From JAOUEA01 sp963719165 (GTDB taxonomy: Bacteria > Actinomycetota > UBA4738 > HRBIN12): a DNA stretch of 64,000 nucleotides. The DNA is taken from positions 1,798,001 through 1,862,000 of the forward strand of contig CAVRAV010000001.1 in assembly GCA_963719165.1 (NCBI GenBank), in the 5' to 3' direction. Below, piece after piece: positions 43,255-52,976 of the stretch (its first letter is position 1; each line of letters starts with the position of its first letter). A program made the translations under genes and the position numbers. The notes beneath the pieces are model-generated. The model was not told the DNA's origin and did no database searches. It saw only the letters and a program-made list of their open reading frames with translations.

Positions 43255-43301
43255 CGCGAGGCGCCGGCCGGCCTCGACGTCCCCGGGTAGTCTTCCTGGC
43301 C

Positions 43302-44300
43302 ATGGCCGCGACCCCGCTCGTGATGGACGTCGACACCGGTGTCGATGACGCCGTGGCTCTGCTCTTCGCCGCGTCTTCAACCGAGGTGGAGCTGATCGGC
43401 ACCACCTGCGTGATGGGCAACGTCAGCGTCGCGCAGGCGACCGAGAACACGCTGGCGGTGCTGGAGCTCGTCGGCCTCGGCGACGTCGAGGTGGCCGCGG
43501 GGGCCGCGCGGCCGCTCGTGCGCGATCACGAGCCGTTCCCCGAGGTGCACGGTGAGCGCGGGCTGGGCCGAGCCGTCCTCGCGCCGTCGCACGCGTCGCC
43601 ATCGGATCGTTCCGCCGCGCAGCTCATCGTGGAGACGGTTCGCGCACGCCCCGGCGAGGTCCTCCTCGTCGCGACCGGCCCCCTCACGAACATCGCGCTC
43701 GCGGTCGCCGAGGAACCGCGTCTGCCCGAGCTCCTCAAGGGGTTCGCCATCATGGGCGGGGCCTTCGCGCAGGCCGGCAACGTGTCGCCGGCCGCCGAGG
43801 CGAACATCTGGGTCGATCCCGAGGCCGCGCAGGCAGTGTTCCGAGCGTTCACGGGAGTCCCCGGGCCGCAGCTGCCGATCTGTGCAGGTCTCGACGTCAC
43901 GGAGCGGGTGCGGATGACGACCGCCGACGTCGACGCGGTGTGCGCCCCCGCGCCCGATACCCCGCTGGCCCGGTTCGTACGCGAGACCGTGGCGTTCTAC
44001 ATCGAGTTCTACGAACGCCACGGCGACGGATCGGGGGCAGCGATGCACGACCCCCTGGCCCTGGCCATCGCCCTCGATGGCTCGCTTGCCGAGCTCGTAA
44101 GCACGCGCGTCGAGGTGGAGTGCGAAGGTCGCTGGACCCGGGGCATGACCGTCACCGACCTCGCTGACGTACGTCATTCGCCCTGGGCGATGGGCTGGCA
44201 ACCCGCCGAGAACGCGCGGGTCGCCCTCTCGGTCGATGCGGAGCGCGCCTCCGCCCGCCTCATGGAACGGCTGCGGGGGTTGGTCGAGGCCCGGGCGTGA
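43302..44300 (+). CDS. ribonucleoside hydrolase (IunH family)
   Basis: Cleaves the N-glycosidic bond of ribonucleosides to base plus ribose. The 332-residue protein has the Ca2+-binding DVDTGVDDAVALLFA motif (residues 9-23), ATGPLTNIALAV, IMGGAFAQAGNVSPAAEANI, and the C-terminal MHDPLALAIAL with the catalytic His/Asp. It overlaps the ribokinase start by 4 bases (GTGA), so ribose released is phosphorylated by its partner. Base specificity cannot be told. Confidence 0.93.
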   Translation: MAATPLVMDVDTGVDDAVALLFAASSTEVELIGTTCVMGNVSVAQATENTLAVLELVGLGDVEVAAGAARPLVRDHEPFPEVHGERGLGRAVLAPSHASPSDRSAAQLIVETVRARPGEVLLVATGPLTNIALAVAEEPRLPELLKGFAIMGGAFAQAGNVSPAAEANIWVDPEAAQAVFRAFTGVPGPQLPICAGLDVTERVRMTTADVDAVCAPAPDTPLARFVRETVAFYIEFYERHGDGSGAAMHDPLALAIALDGSLAELVSTRVEVECEGRWTRGMTVTDLADVRHSPWAMGWQPAENARVALSVDAERASARLMERLRGLVEARA

Positions 44301-45169
44301 ACACCGGTTCGCTCGCCGTGATCGGCGCCATCAACGTGGACCTCGTCGTGACGGGTGCGCGCCTGCCGGTGCCCGGCGAGACGGTGGTGGGCGGAACGTT
44401 CGCCCAACACCACGGAGGCAAGGGCGGCAACCAGGCGGTGGCGGCGTCGCGCGCGGGCGCGGGCGACGTCGCCATGATCGGCGCGGTGGGCGACGATGCG
44501 TTCGGGGCCGCCTCGTTGGCCGCGCTCGAGGAGGACGGCGTCGACGTCGGTCACGTGGCGCGCGTCGGCGGATCGGCGACGGGGGTCGCGCTGATCGCCG
44601 TGAACGCCACCGGGGAGAACCAGATCTCGGTGGCCCCCGGCGCCAACGAGATGCTCGCCGCGGCCCGAGTGACGGCGGCGCTCGCCGACGTGGCTCCCTC
44701 CGTGGTGCTGGTGAGCCTGGAGGTGCCCCTCCAGGCCGCCCGCGCCGCTGGCGCGTGGGCGCGGGAGCGGGGTGTGACGCTCGTGCTCAATCCGGCCCCG
44801 GCGGGAACGGCCGTGGCCGCGCTGCTGCCGTTCGCGTCCGTGGTGACCCCCAACGAGGGCGAAGCGTCGGCCCTGGGCGCGCCCCCTTCGGGCGTCGTGG
44901 TCGTGCAGACGCGCGGAGCCGCCGGAGCAACGATCGTGCGCGAGGGCGCCCGCGTCGACGTCCCCGCGCCGGCGGTGCGGGTCGTGGATACCACGGGTGC
45001 GGGCGATTGCTTCAACGGCGTCCTCGCCGTCTCCCTGGGGGAAGGCCGTGAGCTGCTGGAGGCCGTGGAACGGGCCGTCACCGCCGCCGCGCTCGCAGTC
45101 ACCGCGGCGGGGGCTCGCGCCGGGATGCCTACGCGCGAGACCCTGGACCTCGAGCTCACGTCCGGCTGA
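44297..45169 (+). CDS. rbsK: ribokinase
   Basis: Phosphorylates ribose to ribose 5-phosphate. The 290-residue PfkB-family enzyme has GAINVDLVVTGARLPVPGE, the sugar-binding GGKGGNQAVAASRAGA (about residues 38-53) and the catalytic/anion-hole DTTGAGDCFNGVLAV near 232-246. Translationally coupled to the nucleoside hydrolase, it completes a two-gene nucleoside salvage unit feeding the pentose phosphate pathway, whose oxidative genes lie 8 kb downstream. No ribose transporter is present. Confidence 0.93.
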   Translation: MNTGSLAVIGAINVDLVVTGARLPVPGETVVGGTFAQHHGGKGGNQAVAASRAGAGDVAMIGAVGDDAFGAASLAALEEDGVDVGHVARVGGSATGVALIAVNATGENQISVAPGANEMLAAARVTAALADVAPSVVLVSLEVPLQAARAAGAWARERGVTLVLNPAPAGTAVAALLPFASVVTPNEGEASALGAPPSGVVVVQTRGAAGATIVREGARVDVPAPAVRVVDTTGAGDCFNGVLAVSLGEGRELLEAVERAVTAAALAVTAAGARAGMPTRETLDLELTSG

Positions 45170-45170
45170 A

Positions 45171-45185
45171 CGCGTTTCGAACGCG
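45171..45185. terminator. short hairpin between convergent genes
   Basis: CGCGTT and AACGCG pair over a TCG loop immediately after the ribokinase stop, in the 29-base gap to the arginase-like gene. Weak, with no T run. Confidence 0.35.
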
Positions 45186-45198
45186 CGCCGTGCAGCGG

Positions 45199-46089
45199 TC
45201 AGCCGCGCTGAGCCCTCGCCCAGGCGGCCACGAGCTCGCGACCGGAGGCTCCGTCGGGATCCTTCTGCGGGTTGTAGCACCCGAACGAGGCGCCGATCAG
45301 CCCCGGTGATGACGCGAGCGGACGCAGCACGGTGAGGAGCTCGTCCCAGGTCATCCCGCCCGGCATCAGATAGTCCGTGGCCGGAAACACCGCTTCATCC
45401 AGGACGTCCACGTCGAGGTGCAGCCAGAAGCCGCCCGGAAGGGCCGCCAGTCCCTCCGCGATGGTGTCTGCCACGTCCGCCGCCGACCCGTCGGCCCGAA
45501 GCGCGTCCAGCGAGAACAACCCCACCCCACGGTCCAGGGTTCCCTCGTCGTGGAGCTTCCGGAGGTTGGCGTACTCGTCGTGATCGCGGTACCCGATCAG
45601 GTTCACGTCGGTGCCGGCCACGGACGCCCCACCGGCCGCCTCCACCCATGCGGCCGGCCCGAACCCGAGCGCCACGCTCACCGGCATATCGGCGGCCTCC
45701 CCGGTCGGCGAAGACTCACCGTCGTAGACATCGAGGTGCCCGTCGAGGTAGGCGAGGCCGATGCGACCGCGTGCGTCGCGGGCGCCCGCAAGCGCGCCGG
45801 GAAGCTCCGCGCAGCAGCCGCCGGCCAGGAACGGGCGGTGGCCGCGCGTGAGGGAGGCGGCGACGGCCCCACGGAGCGCGGCCGTCGTGGCCAGCACGTC
45901 GGCGCTGCCCACGATGCCGGTGGCGCCGTCACGCTCCTCGCCGCGGATGCTGACGGGGAGGTCGCCGGCGTCGCCTCCCCCGAGCACCTCCACCAGACCG
46001 TGTTCGCGCAAGGCCGCGGGCCCGTGCTCGGTGCCGCCGGCGCGCCCCACCGAATCGATGGGCACGCCGATGAACGTCATCCGCTCCAT
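45199..46089 (-). CDS. arginase/ureohydrolase-superfamily protein with altered metal site
   Basis: The 296-residue protein keeps the arginase-fold motifs YLDGHLDVYD (second metal motif, Asp-His-Asp present) and HLDVDVLDEAVFP (Asp-x-Asp present). The first motif, normally GGDHS, reads GGCCAELPG, so the usual Asp and His are missing. SPTGEAADMPVSVALG is typical of an actinobacterial arginase-like subgroup. The enzyme may bind one metal or have a different activity; hydrolysis of a guanidino compound is only a possibility. It lies 51 bases downstream of the FAD-GcvT gene on the same strand. Confidence 0.8.
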   Translation of the reverse strand: MERMTFIGVPIDSVGRAGGTEHGPAALREHGLVEVLGGGDAGDLPVSIRGEERDGATGIVGSADVLATTAALRGAVAASLTRGHRPFLAGGCCAELPGALAGARDARGRIGLAYLDGHLDVYDGESSPTGEAADMPVSVALGFGPAAWVEAAGGASVAGTDVNLIGYRDHDEYANLRKLHDEGTLDRGVGLFSLDALRADGSAADVADTIAEGLAALPGGFWLHLDVDVLDEAVFPATDYLMPGGMTWDELLTVLRPLASSPGLIGASFGCYNPQKDPDGASGRELVAAWARAQRG

Positions 46090-46140
46090 GGAGCGTTCAA
46101 CGATACAAGCGCGTCCACGGATCTTCGAGGAGTTCCTCGT

Positions 46141-48606
46141 TCAGCCCCGCAGGTGCTCGCCGCGCGGGTCGTGGAACGCCGCCGCCTGCACCGCGGCCGG
46201 AACGACCTCGCCGCGGATCTCCACGGCCCACCCGGCGCCGTCGGGATCCCCACGGATCCACGCTAGGGCGGCCGACCCCCCCAGGGTAGGGGCCACGGAG
46301 CCGGACGTGACGTGCCCGAGTCGCTCTCCGTCGCGCACCACGGACTCCCCGTGCCACAGGACGGCGTCGGGCACGTGCAGTGAGACCAGCCGGCGCTCCC
46401 GCGGGCCGAGCGAGGCCGCGGCCAACGCGTCCCTGCCCACGAAGACCCCGTCGAGGTGCACCGCGAACCCGAGCCCCGCGGCGTAGGCGTCGTCGAGGGG
46501 TCCCATGTCGTGACCCCACGAGCGGAAGCCTCGCTCGATCCGGGCGGCATCGAACGCGAACGCGCCCGCGTGCCGCAGTCCGAGATCGGCGCCCGCGCCC
46601 ACGATGCGGTCGTACAGATCGCTCACGAACTCCGTCGGCACGTACAGCTCCCAGCCGAGCTCCCCGGTGTAGGACAGCCGCAGGGCCCACGCCTTCGTCC
46701 ACCCCACCTCGATCTCGCGCGCGGTCATGAACCCGAAGGCCTCGTGGGAAAGATCCTCCTCCGACACGCGGCCCAGCAGCTCACGCGACGCGGGGCCGGC
46801 GAGGTGCAACACCGCCCACCCGCTCGTGACGTCGGTGACGGTGGCGCCGGCCGGGAGCCCGGTTCGCAACAGCATCTCCGTGCGCCGCTGCGCGGACGTC
46901 GGCGCCACCACGAGGAACCGATCCTCGCCGAGGCGCGTCACCGTGGGATCCATCTCGATCCCGCCGCGTTCGTTGCACAGCAGCGTGTACACGACGCGGC
47001 CGACCGCAAGGTCCACGGCGGAGGCGCACAGGCGCTCGAGCCCCGCCGCCGCCTCGGGCCCCTGGACCACGAACTTGGCGTACGAGGAGAGGTCGTACAT
47101 CGCCACCGCCTCTCGCGTGGCCCGCACCTCCTGTGCCAACGCCGGGAACCACGACGGCTCCGTGAACGAATACCTCGCCGGTGGATCAAGGACTCCGGGC
47201 TGGAACCAGTTCACGCGCTCCCATCCCGCCGCCTCGCCGAAGGCGGCGCCCGCCGCCCTGAGCCGGTCGTACAGCGGCACGCGCCGAACGCCGCGGGCGG
47301 TCACGGGCTGCTTGCCCGGCCAATGCATCTCGTAGAGTCCGCCCAGCGATTCGACGGTGCGCACGTGCATCCACGATCGATCGTTCGCCCACCGGCCCAT
47401 GCGCGCGACATCGACGTCGGCGACATCCATCGTGGGATGCCCCGCCACGATCCACTCGGCGGCCGCCCTTCCGGCGCCGGGTGCGTAGATGACCCCCTGC
47501 GAGTTGAATCCCGCCGCCACGAAGAGGCCGGGGACCTCCGGCACGTACCCGAGCTGGAAGTTCGCGTCGGGCGTGAAGCTCTCCGGGGCGCGCAGGTAGT
47601 GGGAGAACCCGATCCGCTCCAGCTCGGGCACGCGTTCACGCGCCGCTCGCAGGACCGGCGCGAAGTGATCCCAGTCGGGCCCGAACTCCACGAACCCCTC
47701 GGTGCCGATCTCGGCGACCCGCTTTGGCTTGCCCTGGGGTTCGAACGCGCCGATCAGGTACCGCCCGCCGTAGTGGCGGATGTACAGGTAGCCGTCGAGA
47801 TCGCGCAAGAAGGGCGCCCGCTCGCGCGCGCCCTCGCTTCGTTCCGTCATGACCCAGACGTGCTCTGCCGGGTAGAGGGCCACGCTCGCGCCCACCTTCC
47901 GCGCGAGCTCCGAGGTCCACAGCCCGGCAGCGAGCACCACGGTCTCGGCCTCGATGACGCCTCGGGAGGTCACGACGCCCGCGACGCGACCGCGGTCCAT
48001 GATGAAGCCTTCCACCGCGGTCTCGGGGACGTAGCACGCCCCGCGGTCAATGGATCCCTTCGCGAAGGCGAGCGCAGCGCCGCCGGGATTCACGGTGCCG
48101 TCGGTGGGGAAGTTCACGGCGCCGTGAAGATCCTCGACGTTGGCGGCGGGCCAGCACGCCTTGATGCCTCCGCGGTCGAGGACCTCGACGTCGATCCCGA
48201 AGTCCTTGGCGAGCGCGACGCCGTAGAGGGCCTCCTGCAGACGGCCTGCCGTTCGCGCGATCGTCATGGCTCCGTGTCTGCGCATGCCTGTCTCCACGCC
48301 CGTCTCGGCAGGCAGTCGTTCGTAGGTCGTGGCGTTGTCCTTGGTGAGCGCCGTGAGCGCGTGGTTGGCCCGGATCTGCGAGACGAGGCCGGCCGCGTGC
48401 CAAGTGGTGCCGTTGGTCAACCGCCCCCGCTCCAGCATCACGACGTCGGTCTCGCCTGCTCGGGTGAGGTGATAGGCGATGCTCGAACCGATGATCCCGC
48501 CTCCCACGATCACCACCCGGGCCCGCCCCGGCAGCTCGCGGCGCGGGGCGAGCACCGTGGCCGCGTCGAGGTCGCGGTCGGCGAGACGCTCGGCGATGGG
48601 GGTCAT
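46141..48606 (-). CDS. FAD-dependent oxidoreductase/aminomethyltransferase fusion (dimethylglycine/sarcosine dehydrogenase-like)
   Basis: The 821-residue two-part enzyme has an N-terminal DAO/FAD domain (VVIVGGGIIGSSIAYHLTRAG, residues about 31-51; GTTWHAAGLVSQIRA with the His that binds FAD covalently in this family) and a C-terminal GcvT-like folate domain (about 440-720, with LSYTGELGWELYVP) plus GcvT-C barrel. Such enzymes oxidise N-methyl groups and pass the one-carbon unit to tetrahydrofolate. The substrate is most likely dimethylglycine or sarcosine. It starts 8 bases downstream of the serine hydrolase stop. Confidence 0.88.
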   Translation of the reverse strand: MTPIAERLADRDLDAATVLAPRRELPGRARVVIVGGGIIGSSIAYHLTRAGETDVVMLERGRLTNGTTWHAAGLVSQIRANHALTALTKDNATTYERLPAETGVETGMRRHGAMTIARTAGRLQEALYGVALAKDFGIDVEVLDRGGIKACWPAANVEDLHGAVNFPTDGTVNPGGAALAFAKGSIDRGACYVPETAVEGFIMDRGRVAGVVTSRGVIEAETVVLAAGLWTSELARKVGASVALYPAEHVWVMTERSEGARERAPFLRDLDGYLYIRHYGGRYLIGAFEPQGKPKRVAEIGTEGFVEFGPDWDHFAPVLRAARERVPELERIGFSHYLRAPESFTPDANFQLGYVPEVPGLFVAAGFNSQGVIYAPGAGRAAAEWIVAGHPTMDVADVDVARMGRWANDRSWMHVRTVESLGGLYEMHWPGKQPVTARGVRRVPLYDRLRAAGAAFGEAAGWERVNWFQPGVLDPPARYSFTEPSWFPALAQEVRATREAVAMYDLSSYAKFVVQGPEAAAGLERLCASAVDLAVGRVVYTLLCNERGGIEMDPTVTRLGEDRFLVVAPTSAQRRTEMLLRTGLPAGATVTDVTSGWAVLHLAGPASRELLGRVSEEDLSHEAFGFMTAREIEVGWTKAWALRLSYTGELGWELYVPTEFVSDLYDRIVGAGADLGLRHAGAFAFDAARIERGFRSWGHDMGPLDDAYAAGLGFAVHLDGVFVGRDALAAASLGPRERRLVSLHVPDAVLWHGESVVRDGERLGHVTSGSVAPTLGGSAALAWIRGDPDGAGWAVEIRGEVVPAAVQAAAFHDPRGEHLRG

Positions 48607-48614
48607 GGACAGCG

Positions 48615-49823
48615 CTACGCGGCCAGGGCACCAACGATGGCGGCGAAGGCCGCGAACTGGAGGCGCTCCAGCTCCGGATCATCGGCGACCGGGAGCGACG
48701 AGAACTTCGCGATCACGGTATCCGAGGGAGGGTGCACGGCGACGAACTGCCCCTCGATCCCGATCGCCGCGTAGAAGGGCGTGTGGGGATCGAAGACCCA
48801 CCACTTGTTCCGGTAATGGCTGTGGGGGAACATCGGATCCGGCTCGGCCGCGCCCGCGTAGGCGGCCGCCCCGTCGGGCGCGCCCGCGATCGTGTCCGCC
48901 ACCCACGCCGCCGGGACGAGTTGGCGCCCGTCGGGGCCCGCGCCGCCGCGCACCCACACCTGTCCGAAGCGCGCGAGGTCGCGCAGCGATGCGCTCATAC
49001 CGCCCGACGCCATCGCGGCCCCGGCACGGTCCAACGCGATGCAGGCCTCGACCTCCGCGCCCATCGGCACCCAAAGCTCCCGGCCGATCAGTTCCGGGAG
49101 CCGGGCTCCTCCCGCGCGCTCCACGACCCAGCCGAGCATGGAAGTGACGACCGAGCGATAGTCGAACGCCCCGCCGTGCTCGCGGTCGTTCTCGAGCCCC
49201 ACGAGATACGCGTGGGTATCGGGATCGTGCCGATCGTAGGAGGGACCCATGCCGTTCGCCACGGAGTACCTGCCCATGTCGCCGTCCATGTCGTCGTAGA
49301 CCTCGTCGAATCGGGTCCCCGTGCGCATGTCGAGCAGATGCTGGATCGTGGCCCCGGCCCACGACGTTCCCGCCGCCTCGGGCACCACTTCGGCCACGGC
49401 GGCATCCACGCTCAGGTCCCCCCGACCCACCAAGATCCCGGCGATCGAGGCGACCACGGACTTGGTGGTGGAGAACATCACGTGCGTGTTCCGGGGGCCG
49501 AAGCCGTTCGCATATCGCTCGGTCACCACCTCGCCACGGTGCAGGACGAGGAACCCATCCGTGTACGTCGTCTCGAGCATCTCGCCGACCGTCCAGGTGG
49601 CTCCATCGAAGTCAAAGGCGATGTCGTCGAGCCTCCGCTCGGCGCGCGGGAGCGGCTCGGGTGCCTCGGCGGCCGGGATCGGCGCCGTGGGGACGACCTC
49701 TCGAAGATGCTGGAGGCTCCAACGGTTGAACGGGGGCAGCAGCCAGTTCTCGAGTGTGACGAGTCGCTCACCTGGCGGGGGCGTGCCGCGCATCAGCCCC
49801 AGCTCGTCGGCCGTCGCCGGCAT
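48615..49823 (-). CDS. serine hydrolase (beta-lactamase class C-like)
   Basis: The 402-residue protein has the SxxK catalytic tetrad in MFSTTKSVVASIAGIL (Ser near residue 110), a YSVANG Tyr-x-Asn-type motif, and beta-lactamase-like folds (TIQHLLDMRTGTRFDE, GMSASLRDLARFGQVWV). No signal peptide is visible, so it is probably cytosolic and an esterase or amidase instead of a penicillin target. ATG 49823 is preferred; a GTG four codons upstream is possible. It sits between the Rieske and FAD-GcvT genes on the same strand and may deacylate an intermediate of that pathway. Confidence 0.85.
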   Translation of the reverse strand: MPATADELGLMRGTPPPGERLVTLENWLLPPFNRWSLQHLREVVPTAPIPAAEAPEPLPRAERRLDDIAFDFDGATWTVGEMLETTYTDGFLVLHRGEVVTERYANGFGPRNTHVMFSTTKSVVASIAGILVGRGDLSVDAAVAEVVPEAAGTSWAGATIQHLLDMRTGTRFDEVYDDMDGDMGRYSVANGMGPSYDRHDPDTHAYLVGLENDREHGGAFDYRSVVTSMLGWVVERAGGARLPELIGRELWVPMGAEVEACIALDRAGAAMASGGMSASLRDLARFGQVWVRGGAGPDGRQLVPAAWVADTIAGAPDGAAAYAGAAEPDPMFPHSHYRNKWWVFDPHTPFYAAIGIEGQFVAVHPPSDTVIAKFSSLPVADDPELERLQFAAFAAIVGALAA

Positions 49824-49891
49824 CCCTCGCTCCACGATCTGTCCGCGCCTCCCCGGGTCGGTGGGGGAGCCTACCGCGCTCGGGTCGCTGC

Positions 49892-51058
49892 TCACCCCAG
49901 GGTCGGGCGGCCCATGGCCCGACGCCACTCCTCGTTGAACCAGTAGAGGAAACGGTCCTGCCGTGGGTACACGCCGCGCGTGAACGCGCGGGAGCTCACG
50001 CCGGTCTGCGCACGTTCGCACGCCACCCAATCCTGCTTGCTGATCAGGTCCCACAGTTCGACGGTGGGCTCGGGCTTGAACAGGGCGGGGTCCGCGATCG
50101 TCTCGGGACGGAAGAGGAACTCGCTCACGACGGTGGTGTGGTCGGGACCCTTCGGGTACCCGATGTAGTACATCCCGGCGTCGGGGTGCAGGTTCAGCAT
50201 CAGGTTCGGGAACTGGTAGGTGCCGTAGTACATCTCGTAGTCCTCGGGCTGGAGATCCGGCAACCGCGGCAGCTCGGATGTCCCCGTCGTGGTGAAGGAT
50301 GTCGCACCCTCGACCATGCGGTTCCCGTCGTCGGGGATCTCCTCGTCCCAGACCTCGCCGAACCGGAAGAGCGGGATGACCTGCACGAGCTCGGGATGGA
50401 TCTGCGGGCAGTGGAGGCACTCGTTGTAGTTCTCCACCACGATCTTCCAGTTGGCCTTCACCTCGTAGACGAGGCGCACCCCCACCCGCAGCTCGTCCAT
50501 CTTGAAACGATCGAACGCGGTGATGGTCTCGGCGCCGCTGTTCAACGACTCCACGAGCGTCTGCTTCGGGCCATCCGTCGACAGGTTCACGAACAGGAAG
50601 CCGGCGTACGTATCGACGGCGATGTCGTACAGGGGGTGGTCACCGCGATCGAAGTGCTCGTCCTCCCTGACGTTCGGCGAGCCGATCAGCTGCCCGTTGA
50701 GGTCGAACGTCCACGCGTGGTAAGGGCACACGATGGCCTTGCGAACGCTCGCCGTGCCCTCGACGTCGTCGAGGAACTTCGTCCCGCGATGGCTGCAGAC
50801 GTTGTAGAAGGCGCGCAGCTGACCGTCCTCGTTCCGCGTGATGAAGATCGACTCGCCCGCGACATCGCGCACGACGTAGTCGCCGGCGTTCGAGATCTCC
50901 TCGGTGCGGCCCACGCAGATCCACTGGCCCCACCAGATCCTCTCGCGCTCGTCCTGCCATACCTGCGGACTCGCGTAGTCGGCGCTGCCGAGCGTCGGGC
51001 GCGGTACCCACTCGGATCCGTCGTTGCGGATCTTGATCTCTTGTTCGGTCTTGGCCAT
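49892..51058 (-). CDS. Rieske non-heme iron oxygenase, alpha subunit
   Basis: The 388-residue protein has the Rieske [2Fe-2S] ligands C88-x-H90 and C111-x2-H114 (NVCSHRGTKF, CPYHAW) and the mononuclear iron motif ENYNECLHCPQIHPE (His216, His221). The layout fits ring-hydroxylating or N-demethylating oxygenases such as glycine betaine, carnitine or stachydrine monooxygenase. With the FAD-GcvT and sarcosine oxidase genes nearby, N-demethylation is the better guess. No reductase partner is adjacent. Start 51058 follows GGAGGA. It leads a minus-strand group of four genes. Confidence 0.9.
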   Translation of the reverse strand: MAKTEQEIKIRNDGSEWVPRPTLGSADYASPQVWQDERERIWWGQWICVGRTEEISNAGDYVVRDVAGESIFITRNEDGQLRAFYNVCSHRGTKFLDDVEGTASVRKAIVCPYHAWTFDLNGQLIGSPNVREDEHFDRGDHPLYDIAVDTYAGFLFVNLSTDGPKQTLVESLNSGAETITAFDRFKMDELRVGVRLVYEVKANWKIVVENYNECLHCPQIHPELVQVIPLFRFGEVWDEEIPDDGNRMVEGATSFTTTGTSELPRLPDLQPEDYEMYYGTYQFPNLMLNLHPDAGMYYIGYPKGPDHTTVVSEFLFRPETIADPALFKPEPTVELWDLISKQDWVACERAQTGVSSRAFTRGVYPRQDRFLYWFNEEWRRAMGRPTLG

Positions 51059-51221
51059 GCGGGCGGTCCTCCGGGACTGGTCGGGTCCCGTCCAGGATAA
51101 GCGGGAGGGAGCCGTGGTGATTGGCGCCGCAGCAGAGCGGCGGCGCCGCAGCGTCCCGGGCAGCGCCCTGCCGTACAGTCGTGGAACCGTTCGAACGATC
51201 GCCGTCGAAGAAGGGGGCCCT

Positions 51222-52898
51222 ATGCAAGCAGGGCGGAAGTCACCGTTGGCTCGGGCCTTTCGTGAGTACGCGCAAGCCCAGCGTCGCCGGGGTCCGAGCG
51301 ACCCGCCCCACGAGTTCGAAGAGACGCTGGAGCGGCTCGAGCGGCCGGGGATCTCTCGTCGCGAGGTGCTCAAGGCCGGCGGGATCCTCGGAGCGGGCTT
51401 GGCCCTGGCCGCCTGCACGACCTCCACCGAACGGACCGACGAGTCGGCGGCCACCGTGATCTCGCCGAGTCCGCATGACGGCCGGGTCGTCGTGGTGGGG
51501 GCCGGGCTCGCGGGCATGACCGCCGCGTACCGGCTGACGCAGGCAGGTGTCCCGGTTCGCCTCTACGAGGCTCGCGACCGGCTGGGGGGACGCTGTTGGA
51601 CCGCTCGTGGGTTCGCCCAGGGGCAGATCGCCGAGCACGGCGGCGAGTTCATCGACACGCGCCACGTGCACATCCGTCAGCTCGCCCGCGAGCTCGGTCT
51701 CACGCTCGACGACCTCTGGAGCGGCTCTGCGGCAGGAGCGACGTATCCGCGCCTCGTGGGCGGCAAGGAGCTCCTGGTGAGCACGACCAAGCCCGTGATG
51801 GATCGCGTGAATGCGGCCGCTACCGAGACGGCGCGCAGGATCGGTCTCCTCACGGCGGGCGGCGCGCTGGACATGGCCGCGATCTCTTATCCGAGCCCGA
51901 CCCCTGCGGCGGTGGACGTCGATCGGTCGTCCATGCAGGAGTGGCTCGAGACGAACGTCCACGGCGTGGTGGGCTCGGACGTAGGCGACTGGCTCGATGA
52001 GGTCATGTGCGGCTGGTACGGGCTCAACCTCTCCGACCTGTCGGCGCTCAATTGGTTGGACTACCTGGTGATCCCGGCCCCCGGCGCGGACGAGCGCTGG
52101 CACGTTCAGGGCGGCAACGATCGCATCATCAGCGGCGTGGCGAGCCGGCTCCCGACGGACACCGTCACGATGAACGCGGCGCTCGCCGCCCTGCGCCGGA
52201 CCGGCGACGGCAGCTACGAGCTCACGTTCGACGGCGTGGGCGCTCCGGTCGTCGCCGACCTCGTCGTGCTCACCCTGCCCATGACCACGCTCCGTCAAGT
52301 GGACCTGAGCGCCGCCGGCTTCAGCGAACAGAAACTGGCCGCGATCCGGGATCTCGCCATGGGTTACGACGTGAAGCTCCTGCTCCAGTACGGCACCCGG
52401 CCCTCGACGTTCGGCGATTGGGGCGGAGGCATGGAATACGCCGACCCCGACTTCGTGACGTGGGAGAGCTCGGTGGCGCAGCCCGGCACGGCGGGTCTCA
52501 TCACCGTCTACGCGGGCGGGCGCACGGGGGCGAGCTGGACGGCCGATCGACCGCACGGCCCCGGGCCGGAGCCCCTCGTCACCGACATCCTCGGCCGGAT
52601 CGACGAAGCGGTTCCGGGGTCGGCGGCCCGCTACAACGGCCGCTCCTGTGCCGACCTCTGGACGCGTGACCCCTGGACGAACGGAGCCTACGCGGCCTTC
52701 GCGCCGGGCCAGTACACGAGCCTGTGGGCCGGGACGGCCCAGGCCGACGGCAACGTGCACTTCGCGGGCGAGGCGACCTCCACCTACAGCCAGGGGTACC
52801 TCAACGGCGGGGTGGAGAGCGGGGACCGGGCCGCTCAGGAGGTCTTGGAGAAGCTCGGCGTGCCCGTGCCGACCTCGCTCTCGAGGCTCCCGCACTGA
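51222..52898 (+). CDS. flavin monoamine oxidase with Tat/lipoprotein-type signal
   Basis: The 558-residue protein has SRREVLKAGGILGAGLALAAC at residues 45-65 (twin arginine plus lipobox; the window of the motif is 21 residues, with Arg46-Arg47 and Cys65 as key positions). The FAD motif VVVVGAGLAGMTAAYRL and ARDRLGGRCWTARG follow. The C-terminal GNVHFAGEATSTYSQGYLNG is the amine-oxidase FAD end. It probably oxidises a primary or polyamine outside the membrane, releasing aldehyde, ammonia and H2O2. It is divergent from the Rieske operon. Confidence 0.88.
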   Translation: MQAGRKSPLARAFREYAQAQRRRGPSDPPHEFEETLERLERPGISRREVLKAGGILGAGLALAACTTSTERTDESAATVISPSPHDGRVVVVGAGLAGMTAAYRLTQAGVPVRLYEARDRLGGRCWTARGFAQGQIAEHGGEFIDTRHVHIRQLARELGLTLDDLWSGSAAGATYPRLVGGKELLVSTTKPVMDRVNAAATETARRIGLLTAGGALDMAAISYPSPTPAAVDVDRSSMQEWLETNVHGVVGSDVGDWLDEVMCGWYGLNLSDLSALNWLDYLVIPAPGADERWHVQGGNDRIISGVASRLPTDTVTMNAALAALRRTGDGSYELTFDGVGAPVVADLVVLTLPMTTLRQVDLSAAGFSEQKLAAIRDLAMGYDVKLLLQYGTRPSTFGDWGGGMEYADPDFVTWESSVAQPGTAGLITVYAGGRTGASWTADRPHGPGPEPLVTDILGRIDEAVPGSAARYNGRSCADLWTRDPWTNGAYAAFAPGQYTSLWAGTAQADGNVHFAGEATSTYSQGYLNGGVESGDRAAQEVLEKLGVPVPTSLSRLPH

Positions 52899-52976
52899 GC
52901 CTGATCGCGCTTGCTGAGCGGCGAACCGGTCGATGGCCGTACGCACATCTGGTGCCGTGCGTGAGTGGGTGAGGTC

